NCBI RefSeq assembly: GCF_002007205.1
Contig: NZ_LAZS01000003.1
Span: 1 to 64,000 of the forward strand
Direction of reading: 5' to 3'
DNA from: Ensifer adhaerens
GTDB lineage: Bacteria > Pseudomonadota > Alphaproteobacteria > Rhizobiales > Rhizobiaceae
Length of the DNA stretch: 64,000 bases
In this document: piece by piece, positions 32,855-41,062 of the stretch
Position numbering within the stretch: position 1 is the first letter of the stretch
Layout: the number at the start of each line of letters is the position of its first letter
Notes under the pieces: model-generated
Databases searched by the model: none
What the model saw: only the letters and a program-made list of their open reading frames with translations
What the model was told of the DNA's origin: nothing
Made by a program: the position numbers and the translations under genes

Positions 32855-32890
32855 CAACTGAGTTATCGCGTCGGTCAGACGGAGAAATCG

Positions 32891-32926
32891 GCGGCCGCCC
32901 TGTTTGTGCAGGGCGGCCGCTATTGT
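32891..32926 (+). terminator. Rho-independent terminator of the importer-ALDH operon
   Basis: A perfect 12-bp stem (arms GCGGCCGCCCTG/CAGGGCGGCCGC, loop TTTGTG) from 32891 to 32920, followed by TATTGTT. It lies 36 bases past the aldehyde dehydrogenase stop. Confidence 0.8.
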
Positions 32927-33027
32927 TCGGGTGGGCGATTTATTGCGACTGTCGCCGATGTCGGTCTTCTGTTAGCTGCCTTGTCGAGGGCGCGACGATC
33001 GCCCGCCAGCAGAATAGCGACATTGCC

Positions 33028-33918
33028 GTGACCCCAGCACCCGCCACCGGTTCCTCCCACAATCGCCTTGCCATGGCCGCACTTCTGATCGGCGGCGCTG
33101 CGATCGGCGGCTCGCCGATCTTCGTGCGGCTGTCGGAGGTGGGGCCGATGGCGACCGCCTTCTGGCGCGTGGCGCTGGCCTTGATCCCGCTTCTCGCCTG
33201 GACCTGGTTCCGCCCCGAGGGCGCCGGCGGGCGGCGACCGGAAAAGCTCTCGGAATATGCGCTTCTGATCCTGCCCGGCGTGTTCCTGGCGATCGATCTT
33301 GCCGCCTGGCATTATGCGCTGACCAAAACATCGGTTGCCAACGCCACGCTGCTGGCAAACCTCGCTCCTGTGTTCGTGACGCTTGCCAGCTGGCTGCTTT
33401 TCCGCGCCCGCATCAGCGTCATCTTTGCCATTGGGCTCGTGACGGCGGTCGTTGGCGTCATCACCCTCAAGGGAGGGCCGATGGCGCTTGGTGACGGCAA
33501 TTTGCTGGGCGACGGCGTCGCCGTTGTCGCCGCGATGTTCTATGCCGGATACATCCTGGCGATCGGCCGGCTGCGCAGCCTGTTCAGCACCATCAGGATC
33601 ATGGTCTGGAGTACGGCCTCGGCTGCCATCTGCATGCTGCCGATCGTGCTCTTGTCGGAGCCGACGCTGTTGCCGCCGACCGCCTTCGGCTGGGCGATGC
33701 TGTTCGGTCTTGCCTTCGTCAGCCATGCCGGCGGGCAGGTGGCGATCACCTATGCGCTTGCCTATCTGCCGCCCGCTTTTTCCTCGTTGACGCTGCTCTT
33801 GCAGCCGGTGGTGGCGGCAATCCTCGCCTGGATCGTGCTTGCCGAGCCCGTCGGCCTGATGCAGGCGATCGGCGGCGCGATCGTACTTGTCGGCATCCTG
33901 ATCGCGCGGCGCGGGTAA
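33028..33918 (+). CDS. DMT superfamily transporter, EamA type
   Basis: An inner-membrane transporter of about 296 residues with ten predicted helices as two EamA repeats (about 15-145 and 155-295). The second contains QVAITYALAYLPPAFSSLTLLLQPVVAAILAWIVLAEP. Such proteins export or exchange amino acids and other metabolites. The start is uncertain: a GTG at 33028 is used, with an ATG at 33073 as alternative. The frame reaches back to a TTG at 32923 right behind the terminator, but that N-terminus looks non-coding. It stands alone, convergent with the aminotransferase gene. Substrate unknown. Confidence 0.87.
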   Translation: MTPAPATGSSHNRLAMAALLIGGAAIGGSPIFVRLSEVGPMATAFWRVALALIPLLAWTWFRPEGAGGRRPEKLSEYALLILPGVFLAIDLAAWHYALTKTSVANATLLANLAPVFVTLASWLLFRARISVIFAIGLVTAVVGVITLKGGPMALGDGNLLGDGVAVVAAMFYAGYILAIGRLRSLFSTIRIMVWSTASAAICMLPIVLLSEPTLLPPTAFGWAMLFGLAFVSHAGGQVAITYALAYLPPAFSSLTLLLQPVVAAILAWIVLAEPVGLMQAIGGAIVLVGILIARRG

Positions 33919-33942
33919 CGCCGCGCGCTTGGGCCGATGTGA

Positions 33943-35121
33943 TCAGAGGCCCGGTGGCGTAAAGTTTGCCAGGCGCTCCTCGAGCTTGCGGATCGTATCG
34001 GCGTCGGCGTTTGCAAAGGCAAAGCGCAGGTAGTTCTCCTGGCCCTCGCCGAAATAGTCGCCCGGCAGGCAGACGACGCCGGCAAGCTTTGCCAGCTTCT
34101 CGGCGATGAACTGCGAGTCGATGTCGGGGAAGGGGTGGCGGACATAGGCGAAATAGGCGCCGACCGCCTGCAGCTTCCACTTCGGCAGGCGGCTCATCAC
34201 ATCGCGCAGCGCATCGGCGCGTGCGGCAATCTCGGCGCGGTTGGCCTGGCGCCACTCGACAAGCGCCGGGATGGCCTTGGCAACGGCGGCCTGGGCCGAA
34301 CGCGGCGCGCAGATCTGCAAATTGTCCATGATCTTCGTCACCTGTTCGATGACCTTGGGGCCGGCGGTGATCGCGCCGAGGCGATGGCCGGGAATGCAGA
34401 AGGATTTGGAGAAGCTGTAGAGGCCAATGAAGCTGTCCTGCCAGCCTTCGCTCGCCAGAAGCCCATGCGGCGCGACCGATGCATCGGGCAGGAAGTCGCG
34501 ATAGGTTTCGTCAAGGATCAGCCAGACGCCCTTGGCACGGCAGACCTCGTGAATACGGGAGAGCAGCTCCGGCGGATAGACGGCGCCGGTCGGGTTGTTG
34601 GGCGAGACGAGCGCGAGCGCGCGGATGCCGGGATGAAGTGCTGCGGCGATCGCATCGACCTCGGGCAGGAAGCCGGCGCCGGCGTCACAGGGCACGAGCT
34701 CGACGTTGATGCCGAGCATCGACAGCGTCGTTTCCTGGTTGAAGTAGTAGGGGTTGGTCATCAGGATCGTATCATCAGCACCGGCAATCGCCATTGCCGC
34801 GCAGATGAAGGCCTGGTTGCAGCCCGAGGTGATGTGAATGTTGTCGGCGGTGACCGCAGCACCATAGAGCCCGGCGACGTGGCCGGCATAGGCGTCGCGC
34901 AGTTCCGCTTCACCCTCGATCGCGCCGTAACCGGTATAGGCGGTGGAGGCAGCGGCTTCGCCGAGCCATGCCAACATGTCCGGGTGGGCGGGATAGCCGG
35001 GCACCGCCTGCGACAGGTCGATCAGCGGACCACGGGAGCCGTCGTAGGATTTCGCCCAGGCCAGCACCGAAGGCACGGGCGGCGGCGAGAGCTTTTCGAC
35101 GAGCGGGTTGAAATGCGGCAT
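33943..35121 (-). CDS. Class I/II PLP-dependent aminotransferase
   Basis: A 392-residue fold-type I aminotransferase. Key residues are present: Asn176 (SPNNPTG), Asp204 and Tyr207 (LILDETYRDF), Lys239 (SFSKSFCIPGHR) for the Schiff base, and the carboxylate-binding Arg in NYLRFAFAN near the C-terminus. It transfers an amino group between an amino acid and a 2-oxo acid; the specificity is open. The ATG at 35121 is preferred over the longer frame, which runs back into an interspersed repeat. It follows the LysR gene on the same strand with the repeat between them. Proximity to the ureohydrolase makes an arginine-related substrate conceivable, but that is a guess. Confidence 0.92.
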   Translation of the reverse strand: MPHFNPLVEKLSPPPVPSVLAWAKSYDGSRGPLIDLSQAVPGYPAHPDMLAWLGEAAASTAYTGYGAIEGEAELRDAYAGHVAGLYGAAVTADNIHITSGCNQAFICAAMAIAGADDTILMTNPYYFNQETTLSMLGINVELVPCDAGAGFLPEVDAIAAALHPGIRALALVSPNNPTGAVYPPELLSRIHEVCRAKGVWLILDETYRDFLPDASVAPHGLLASEGWQDSFIGLYSFSKSFCIPGHRLGAITAGPKVIEQVTKIMDNLQICAPRSAQAAVAKAIPALVEWRQANRAEIAARADALRDVMSRLPKWKLQAVGAYFAYVRHPFPDIDSQFIAEKLAKLAGVVCLPGDYFGEGQENYLRFAFANADADTIRKLEERLANFTPPGL

Positions 35122-35149
35122 GGCGGGTGTTCCTGCGTTAGATAGTTTC

Positions 35150-35197
35150 AAGCGGGATGCGGGCGGAAAACCGTATACACTTTTCCTCATCCCGCTT
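35150..35197. repeat. Interspersed palindromic repeat, copy B (best preserved)
   Basis: A 48-base element with 9-base terminal inverted repeats AAGCGGGAT/ATCCCGCTT, an inner GGGCGGAAAACCG and a TATACACTTTTCC segment. It fills the gap between the LysR stop codon (it overlaps by one base) and the aminotransferase start. Confidence 0.78.
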
Positions 35198-36243
35198 CAG
35201 GCCTTGGCTTTACGTTTCTGCGGACGATCGGTCCGGCGGTCACGACTTGGCGCCGAGACCGGCTGAAAGCCGTTCTTGTCCGATTTACGATCTGTCGGTT
35301 CGGATTTCGAGGTGCGGCTGCGAATAATCGTGCGCGCCGAGGTCTGCAGTTCCGGCATCGGGTCGCTTTCGAGTGTCGCGAACATCCAGTCGATGAAGAT
35401 GCGCACGATCGGTGCGGCCAAAACCTCGTTGCGGCAGGCGACGAAGAAGGCGTCGTTGGCAGGCACCGTCAGGTCGAAGGGGGCGATCAATTCGCCGCGA
35501 GCGATCAGGCTGCCGGCGGTAATGGTGTCGCCGAGCGCCACGCCCTGGTTGTGCAGCGCCGCTTCGGTCGAAAGCCGCGCGTCGCTCATGAAATGCTGCC
35601 GCCCGCGCTGCACGTCGCTGGCATCGGCTGCGGCCAGCCATGTGTTCCATTCGCGGCCGTCGTCACCGTGCAGCATCACGTGGTCGCGCAGGTCGCGCAC
35701 TGAGCGCAAGGGCCGCATGTTGAGCAGCGTCGGGCTCACCACCGGGAAGAGTTCGAGCCGGCTCCAGAGCTTGGCCCAGGCGCCCGACCAGTTGCCGTCG
35801 CCATAGATCAGGCAGACGTCGACATCGGGCGAATGCAGATAGGCCTCGTCATTGGAGGCGATCAGCGTCAGGCGCACGTCCGGATAGTGCTCCGTGAAGA
35901 GATGCAGCCGCGGGATCAGCCAGAAGGAAAGCAGCGCCGGGACGCAGGTGATGCGGAGTTCGCCGCTCGTCGTCGGCCGCGTCATCGCCGCGGTCGCCGC
36001 GGCGATCTCGGCAAAGGCGTGGGTGACGGCCGGCAGCAGCAACGCGCCTTGCGGCGTCAGCTTCAGCCGCTTGCCGCCGCGTTCGAACAGGGCAGCCTTC
36101 ACCGAGAGTTCAAGTGCGCGGATCTGGTGGCTGATCGCTCCGTGGGTGACGTTGAGTTCACGCGCGGCTGCCGAAACGGAGCCCCGCCGCGCTGTCGCTT
36201 CGAAGGCACGCAAGGGGTTGAGAGGAGGCAGGCGGCTGGACAA
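35197..36243 (-). CDS. LysR family transcriptional regulator (GcvA-like)
   Basis: A 348-residue LysR protein. The HTH is at about 8-65 (PLNPLRAFEATARRGSVSAAARELNVTHGAISHQIRALE), followed by a linker helix and a periplasmic-binding-type effector domain (about 95-300). The start codon is TTG at 36243, with GGAA about 12 bases upstream; no ATG is available in frame before the HTH. A basic C-terminal tail of about 45 residues (SRTSKSEPTDRKSDKNGF...RPQKRKAKA) is unusual for the family. It is divergent from the agmatinase-type gene and most likely controls it and the downstream transporters. Confidence 0.91.
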   Translation of the reverse strand: MSSRLPPLNPLRAFEATARRGSVSAAARELNVTHGAISHQIRALELSVKAALFERGGKRLKLTPQGALLLPAVTHAFAEIAAATAAMTRPTTSGELRITCVPALLSFWLIPRLHLFTEHYPDVRLTLIASNDEAYLHSPDVDVCLIYGDGNWSGAWAKLWSRLELFPVVSPTLLNMRPLRSVRDLRDHVMLHGDDGREWNTWLAAADASDVQRGRQHFMSDARLSTEAALHNQGVALGDTITAGSLIARGELIAPFDLTVPANDAFFVACRNEVLAAPIVRIFIDWMFATLESDPMPELQTSARTIIRSRTSKSEPTDRKSDKNGFQPVSAPSRDRRTDRPQKRKAKA

Positions 36244-36467
36244 ATCGAGACGTTCCGGCGGTTGCTGTCATGTGAATTTTTCTCACACGAAACGCTATAA
36301 CAATGTCAATTGATTTTCTAGGGGAATTGCCGCCTAATATTCATCAACAAAGGCGAAAACGCCTGGGGAACATGAACGCGCCGGACGAGCCGGCCCCTTC
36401 CACGGACAGTTATCTGTGGCGCCCTTGCGCGCATGCCTCAGGCTATGGAAGACGGAGGATTGAATCG

Positions 36468-37529
36468 ATGGCCTGGAACGACAACAAGCTTGCCGAACTG
36501 AAGGCGAAATACGGCGAAAGCCATGGCGGCGAGCTGTTCGATCCGACTTTCCGCAAGGTCGCCGACAAGATCTTCAACAAGAGCGGCACGCGTCTCGCGC
36601 CCTATTCCGGTATCCCGACCTTCCTGACGGCGCCGCACATGCCCGTCGATGCCGAAAACCCGGATTTCGGCAATCTGCAGGTGGCGATCGTCGGCATTCC
36701 CATGGATCTCGGCGTCACCAACCGCCCGGGCTCGCGCTTCGGACCGCGGGCGCTGCGCTCGATCGAACGCATCGGCCCCTACAACCACGTGCTCGGCTGC
36801 ACGCCGGTACAGGAGCTGCGGGTTGCCGATATCGGCGACGTGCCGTTCCAGAGCCGCTACCGGTTGGAACTCAGCCATGAGGACATCGAGAAGCGCATCA
36901 ACCAGATCGTCGATGCCGGCGTGCTGCCGCTGTCGGTCGGCGGCGACCACTCGATCACCCACCCGATCCTCAAAGCGATCGGCAAGAAGCGCCCGGTCGG
37001 TATGATCCACATCGACGCGCATTGCGACACCGGCGGCGCCTACGACCTCACCAAGTTCCACCATGGCGGCCCGTTCCGCAACGCGGTGCTCGACGGTGTG
37101 CTCGACCCGACCCGTGTGGTGCAGATCGGCATTCGCGGCTCGGCCGAATATCTCTGGGAGTTCTCCTACGAGTCCGGCATGACCGTCATCCACGCCGAGG
37201 AAGTGACCGGCCTCGGCATTCCCGCGATCATCGAGAAAGCGAAGAAGATCGTCGGCGACGGCCCGACCTATCTGTCCTTCGACATCGACAGCCTCGATCC
37301 GTCCTTCGCACCGGGTACCGGCACGCCTGAGGTCGGCGGTCTGACGACCCGCGAAGTGCTGGAATTGATCCGCGGCCTCAAGGGCATCAACCTCGTCGGC
37401 GGCGACGTCGTCGAAGTGGCGCCGCAATATGACTCGACCACCAATACGGCCCATGCGGGTGCGCAGGTGCTGTTCGAGATCCTGAGCCTCATGGTCTTCA
37501 GCCCGGCGATCAGGGGCAAGTCCGCCTGA
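36468..37529 (+). CDS. Ureohydrolase family protein (agmatinase/guanidinobutyrase type)
   Basis: A 353-residue arginase-superfamily enzyme. The dinuclear Mn site is complete: His161 (GGDHS), Asp183, His185 and Asp187 (IDAHCD), Asp272 and Asp274 (FDIDSLDP). It hydrolyses a guanidino compound to an amine plus urea. Agmatine, 4-guanidinobutyrate and 3-guanidinopropionate are all used within the family, and the specificity loop does not settle which. A GGAGG site fixes the start at 36468; the frame upstream to 36303 is not needed. The N-terminal about 65 residues extend beyond the short bacterial SpeB type. It heads a block of transporters and ends with an amidase, under a divergent LysR. Confidence 0.9.
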   Translation: MAWNDNKLAELKAKYGESHGGELFDPTFRKVADKIFNKSGTRLAPYSGIPTFLTAPHMPVDAENPDFGNLQVAIVGIPMDLGVTNRPGSRFGPRALRSIERIGPYNHVLGCTPVQELRVADIGDVPFQSRYRLELSHEDIEKRINQIVDAGVLPLSVGGDHSITHPILKAIGKKRPVGMIHIDAHCDTGGAYDLTKFHHGGPFRNAVLDGVLDPTRVVQIGIRGSAEYLWEFSYESGMTVIHAEEVTGLGIPAIIEKAKKIVGDGPTYLSFDIDSLDPSFAPGTGTPEVGGLTTREVLELIRGLKGINLVGGDVVEVAPQYDSTTNTAHAGAQVLFEILSLMVFSPAIRGKSA

Positions 37530-37546
37530 CGCAAGGCAACAGGTTC

Positions 37547-37577
37547 GTCGGCTGCCGGACCGGAAACGGCGGCCGAC
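37547..37577 (+). terminator. Hairpin between ureohydrolase and binding-protein genes
   Basis: An 11-bp stem with one G-T pair (37547-37557 against 37567-37577) and a 9-base loop, 17 bases beyond the ureohydrolase stop. No T-run follows. It may be a partial terminator or a message-stabilising structure. Confidence 0.45.
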
Positions 37578-37621
37578 CACCAGACTGCACAATCACAAAG
37601 CTTCCGGGTAGGGGAATTCCA

Positions 37622-38416
37622 ATGACGATCCATTCGAAACTGAAGACAGCCTTTGCCGCCGCCCTGATGCTGGGGGCTGCCGCCGGCGTCGCCAAGGCCG
37701 ACGCGCTCGCCGACATCAAGTCCGCCGGCCAGATCAATGTCGGCATCTTCTCCGACTTCCCGCCGTTCTCCTCGGCCAGCGCCGATATGAGCATCAAGGG
37801 TTATGACGTCGACGTGGCCCAGCAGATCGCCGACAATCTCGGCGTCAAGCTCAACCTCGTCAGCGTCACCGGCCAGAACCGCATTCCCTATCTCAACGAC
37901 AAGCGCGTCGACATCCTGATGAGCGTCGGCTTTTCCAAGGAGCGTGCGGAAGTCATCGACTTCGCCGCTGCCTACGCGCCTTACTACATCGCCGTCATCG
38001 GCCCGGCGGAACTGAAGGTCGCCGGCAAGGAAGACCTTGCGGAGAAGACCATCGCGGTCAACCGCGGCACGCTCGAAGACACCTCGCTCACCGAGGCGGC
38101 ACCGGCCAATGCCGACATCCAGCGCTTCGACAACTACAATGCTGTCATCCAGGCCTTCATCTCCGGCCAGACCCAGCTGATGGTCGTCGGCAACGACGTT
38201 GGCGCCCAGGTGCTCTCCCGCCAGGAGGCGCTGAAGCCGGAGCAGAAGTTCCAGCTTCTGACGTCGCCGTCGCATATCGGCCTCAACAAGAACGAAGAGG
38301 GGCTGAAGGCGGCGGTCAACGACGTGGTCGCCAAGATGCTCGCCGACGGCAAGTTGAACGCGAGTTCGGAAGCATGGCTGAAGACCCCGCTCAACCCCGA
38401 GAACCTCAAGGACTAA
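37622..38416 (+). CDS. Polar amino acid ABC transporter substrate-binding protein
   Basis: A 264-residue family-3 binding protein. The signal peptide ends near GVAKA-DAL at about 26. The mature part has INVGIFSDFPPFSSASADMSIKGYDVDVAQQIADNLGVKLNLVSV, then DILMSVGFSKERAEVIDFAAAYAPYYIAVIG and AVNRGTLEDTSL, all typical of the His/Gln/Arg-type binders. It feeds the two permeases that follow. A nested double hairpin (38415-38461) starts at its stop codon. With a ureohydrolase upstream, arginine, agmatine or another guanidino compound is a reasonable ligand, by inference only. Confidence 0.93.
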   Translation: MTIHSKLKTAFAAALMLGAAAGVAKADALADIKSAGQINVGIFSDFPPFSSASADMSIKGYDVDVAQQIADNLGVKLNLVSVTGQNRIPYLNDKRVDILMSVGFSKERAEVIDFAAAYAPYYIAVIGPAELKVAGKEDLAEKTIAVNRGTLEDTSLTEAAPANADIQRFDNYNAVIQAFISGQTQLMVVGNDVGAQVLSRQEALKPEQKFQLLTSPSHIGLNKNEEGLKAAVNDVVAKMLADGKLNASSEAWLKTPLNPENLKD

Positions 38417-38461
38417 GAGAGCTTGATGGAGGCGGGGAGCGATACTCCCTGCTTCTCTCTT
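38415..38461 (+). promoter_or_regulatory. Nested intercistronic hairpin after the amino-acid-binding-protein gene
   Basis: An outer 7-bp stem AAGAGAG/CTCTCTT (38415-38421, 38455-38461) encloses an inner stem GGGAG-CGATA-CTCCC (38435-38449). It overlaps the binding-protein stop codon and ends directly before the GAGGAAGG ribosome-binding site of the permease gene, so it could influence both message stability and permease translation. Confidence 0.6.
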
Positions 38462-38477
38462 GAGGAAGGTTGCGACG

Positions 38478-39146
38478 ATGGGTTACGGCCTCAGCTTCGG
38501 TTGGCTCAAGGACGCCGCGGGCGCGATTGCCCATGGCGCGGCCATGACCGTGTTCCTGATTGCCTGCACGACGGTGCTCGGCATCCTGATCAGCATTCTC
38601 TTCGCCGCCGCCCGCCGCAGCCGCTATGGCGTCTTGCGCAAGGCGGTGGCCGTCTATGTCGAAGTCATCAGGAACACACCGTTCCTGGTGCAGCTGTTCT
38701 TCATCTTCTTCGGGCTGCCGAGCCTCGGGATAAGGCTCGATCCGATCGTTGCCGCAATCCTGGCGATGACGCTGAACATGGCGGCCTATACGACCGAGAT
38801 TGTCGGGGCCGGGCTCGATGCGGTGCCGAAGGGTCAGAGCGAAGCGGCGTTCGCGCTCGGGCTCAAGCCCCGGCAGGTCTTCGTCAAGATCATCCTGCCG
38901 CAGGCGCTGAAGGTGATCTTTCCGGCGCTCACCAGCCAGGTGATCATCATGATGCTGGAATCGGCGGTCGTATCGCAGATCGCGGTGCGCGAACTCGCCC
39001 ATGAGGCCGACCTTCTGCAGGCGCGGACCTTCCGCTCGTTCGAAACCTATTTCGTCGTCACCTTGATCTATCTCGGCCTGTCGATGGCGGTCCGGCGGCT
39101 GTTCGTCGCCGGCGGGCGCCGCGTGCTTGGAGCGGGCGTGTCATGA
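38478..39146 (+). CDS. Polar amino acid ABC transporter permease 1
   Basis: A 222-residue HisM/HisQ-type permease with about five helices. The EAA loop LDAVPKGQSEAAFALGLKPRQVFVKIILPQALK is near 117-150. GAGGAAGG (38462-38469) supports the ATG at 38478 over the TTG at 38460. Its stop overlaps the start of the partner permease by 4 bases. No ATPase of the matching GlnQ/HisP type is present in this operon. Confidence 0.92.
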   Translation: MGYGLSFGWLKDAAGAIAHGAAMTVFLIACTTVLGILISILFAAARRSRYGVLRKAVAVYVEVIRNTPFLVQLFFIFFGLPSLGIRLDPIVAAILAMTLNMAAYTTEIVGAGLDAVPKGQSEAAFALGLKPRQVFVKIILPQALKVIFPALTSQVIIMMLESAVVSQIAVRELAHEADLLQARTFRSFETYFVVTLIYLGLSMAVRRLFVAGGRRVLGAGVS

Positions 39147-39790
39147 TCGAATTCACCTTCTGGGACATTCTGCGCAACCTGATCTTCGCCAGCCGATGGA
39201 CCGTGCTCCTGTCGGCTGTCGCCTTTGCCGGCGGTGCAGCGGTCGGGCTTGCCATCCTCGCCGCGCGCATCTCCGAACGCCGGTCGCTGCGCCGCTTCGG
39301 TTCCGGCTATATCGCGCTTTTCCAGGGCACACCGCTGCTGATGCAGTTGTTCCTGATGTTCTTCGGCCTGCCGATGCTCGGCTTTCGCATCGAGCCGTGG
39401 ACGGCGGCAGCCCTCGGATTGACCTTCTACGCCAGCGCCTATCTCGCCGAGATCTGGCGCGGCGGGGTGGAAGCGCTGCCGCGTGGGCAATGGGACGCGG
39501 GGGCGAGCCTTGGGCTTCACCGCCTGCAGGAACTGCGGCTCGTCATCCTGCCGCAGGCCTTCGCCATCACCCGGCCGGCCGCCGTCGGCTTCCTCGTGCA
39601 GTTGATCAAGAGCACGGCGCTGACCTCGATCATCGGCTTCGAGGAGCTTCTCAGAACCGCGAATGCGATCAATAATGCAACCTTCGAACCTTTCACGGTC
39701 TATGGGCTGGTCGCGGTGATCTTCTTCCTGCTGTGTTACCCGCTGACGCAATATTCGCGCATGCTGGAGCGCAAAACAGCCGCGCACTGA
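39143..39790 (+). CDS. Polar amino acid ABC transporter permease 2
   Basis: A 215-residue permease of the same family with the coupling loop VEALPRGQWDAGASLGLHRLQELRLVILPQAFAITRP near 105-142. It forms the heterodimeric channel with the preceding permease. The next gene, 73 bases on, is a second binding protein of a different family rather than the expected short ATPase. Confidence 0.92.
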   Translation: MIEFTFWDILRNLIFASRWTVLLSAVAFAGGAAVGLAILAARISERRSLRRFGSGYIALFQGTPLLMQLFLMFFGLPMLGFRIEPWTAAALGLTFYASAYLAEIWRGGVEALPRGQWDAGASLGLHRLQELRLVILPQAFAITRPAAVGFLVQLIKSTALTSIIGFEELLRTANAINNATFEPFTVYGLVAVIFFLLCYPLTQYSRMLERKTAAH

Positions 39791-39863
39791 GACTGAAAAT
39801 GTGCAAGAAATCAAACAGAACAGGGAACAAGGCGGATCACCGCCGAAACAAAGGAGAACGAGA

Positions 39864-40943
39864 ATGATCACCACTTCCATCAAGCGGCGCACGCTGCTCG
39901 GTGCCGGTCTCGCCGGCGCCTCCATGCTGGCGATGCCGTCGATCCTGCGCGCGCAGGACAAGTCGCTGAAGGTCGGCGTCTACGGCGGCTACTTCAAGGA
40001 TTCGTTCGACAAGAACATCTTCCCGGAATTCACCAAGGCGACCGGCATTGCCGTCGAGTCGATCGCGGAACCGACCGGTGAAGCCTGGCTCGTCCAGCTC
40101 GAACAGGCCGCCCGCGCCGGCCAGGCGCCGGCCGACGTCTCGATGATGTCGCAGGTGGCCATGCTGAAGGGCCAGTCGACCGATCTCTGGACGCCGCTCG
40201 ACACCGCCAAGATCAAGAACGCCTCGAACCTGCTTGACCGCTTCGTCAACAAGTATCCTGACGGTCGCATCGCCGGTATCGGCGCGGTTTCCTGGTACAT
40301 CACGCTGGTGACCAACACCGATGTCTACAAGGAAGCGCCGACCTCCTGGACCGCCTTCTGGGATCCGGCGAACGCCGACAAGCTCGGCCTTCTGGCGCTC
40401 GTCTCCAACTCGTTCCTGCTCGAAGTGACGGCCAAGACGTTCTTCGGAGGCACCAATGCGCTCGACACCGAAGAAGGCCTCTTGAAGGCGTTCGACAAGC
40501 TGGCCGAAGTCAAGCCGAACGTCCGGCTCTGGTACCGCGACGAGGCTCAGTTCGAACAGTCGCTGAAGTCGGGCGAAATCCCGATGGGCCAGTACTATCA
40601 CGACGTGACGGGACTTGCCGCGGCCGATGGCCATCCTGTGCGTTCCACCTTCCCGAAGGAAGGCGGCATTCAGGATTCCGGTTGCTGGGCACTGTCGCGT
40701 GCCTCGCAGAAGTCGGAGGAAGCGCATATCTTCATCGACTACATGTGCCAGCCCTCGATCCAGGCGACGCTGTCGCGCAAGGTCGGAACGTCGCCGACCG
40801 TCAAGCGCGAGGTTACGGATCTGACCGACAAGGAATTCGCAGCCGTCTCGTCCGACATCGAGCCGATCGTTCCGCGCTACGATCTCTACCAGACCAAGTC
40901 GGATTGGCTGAACCAGAAGTGGACCGAGCTGATCGTCGGCTGA
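39864..40943 (+). CDS. PotF-type ABC transporter substrate-binding protein
   Basis: A 359-residue periplasmic binding protein. The N-terminus has a twin-arginine-like leader (SIKRRTLLGAGLAGASMLAMPSILRA-QDK, about 1-30). A GGAGAACG site supports the start at 39864. Mature segments KSLKVGVYGGYFKDSFDKNIFPEFTKATGIAVES and TDLWTPLDTAKIKNASNLLDRF match family 1/PotD-like binders of polyamines and related cations. It is followed by two GC hairpins and then a PotG/H/I-type ATPase and permeases. Ligand unknown; the local ureohydrolase and amidase point to a guanidino or amide compound. Confidence 0.92.
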   Translation: MITTSIKRRTLLGAGLAGASMLAMPSILRAQDKSLKVGVYGGYFKDSFDKNIFPEFTKATGIAVESIAEPTGEAWLVQLEQAARAGQAPADVSMMSQVAMLKGQSTDLWTPLDTAKIKNASNLLDRFVNKYPDGRIAGIGAVSWYITLVTNTDVYKEAPTSWTAFWDPANADKLGLLALVSNSFLLEVTAKTFFGGTNALDTEEGLLKAFDKLAEVKPNVRLWYRDEAQFEQSLKSGEIPMGQYYHDVTGLAAADGHPVRSTFPKEGGIQDSGCWALSRASQKSEEAHIFIDYMCQPSIQATLSRKVGTSPTVKREVTDLTDKEFAAVSSDIEPIVPRYDLYQTKSDWLNQKWTELIVG

Positions 40944-40952
40944 TCCGGCCAG

Positions 40953-41014
40953 CTCCCCGGCCTCCGGGGAGAGCCACAAATCTAACGACGGGGAGGGGCT
41001 TTTGCCGCTCCCCG
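40953..41014 (+). promoter_or_regulatory. Two tandem intercistronic hairpins after the PotF-type gene
   Basis: The first is a perfect 8-bp stem CTCCCCGG-CCT-CCGGGGAG (40953-40971) 9 bases past the stop codon. The second is a 10-bp stem with one mismatch and a TTTT loop (40989-41014). They occupy the 119-base gap before the ATPase gene and probably raise binding-protein expression relative to the membrane components. Confidence 0.6.
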
Positions 41015-41062
41015 CCCGAAACCCTCCCATGAGGCGGAGGGGACCATCCTCGCGGAGACACA

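Noticed and set aside
30857-32857. Minus-strand 666-codon frame over the MBL and ALDH genes
   Set aside because: It spans two real genes and their gap on the other strand without any domain; a shadow frame.
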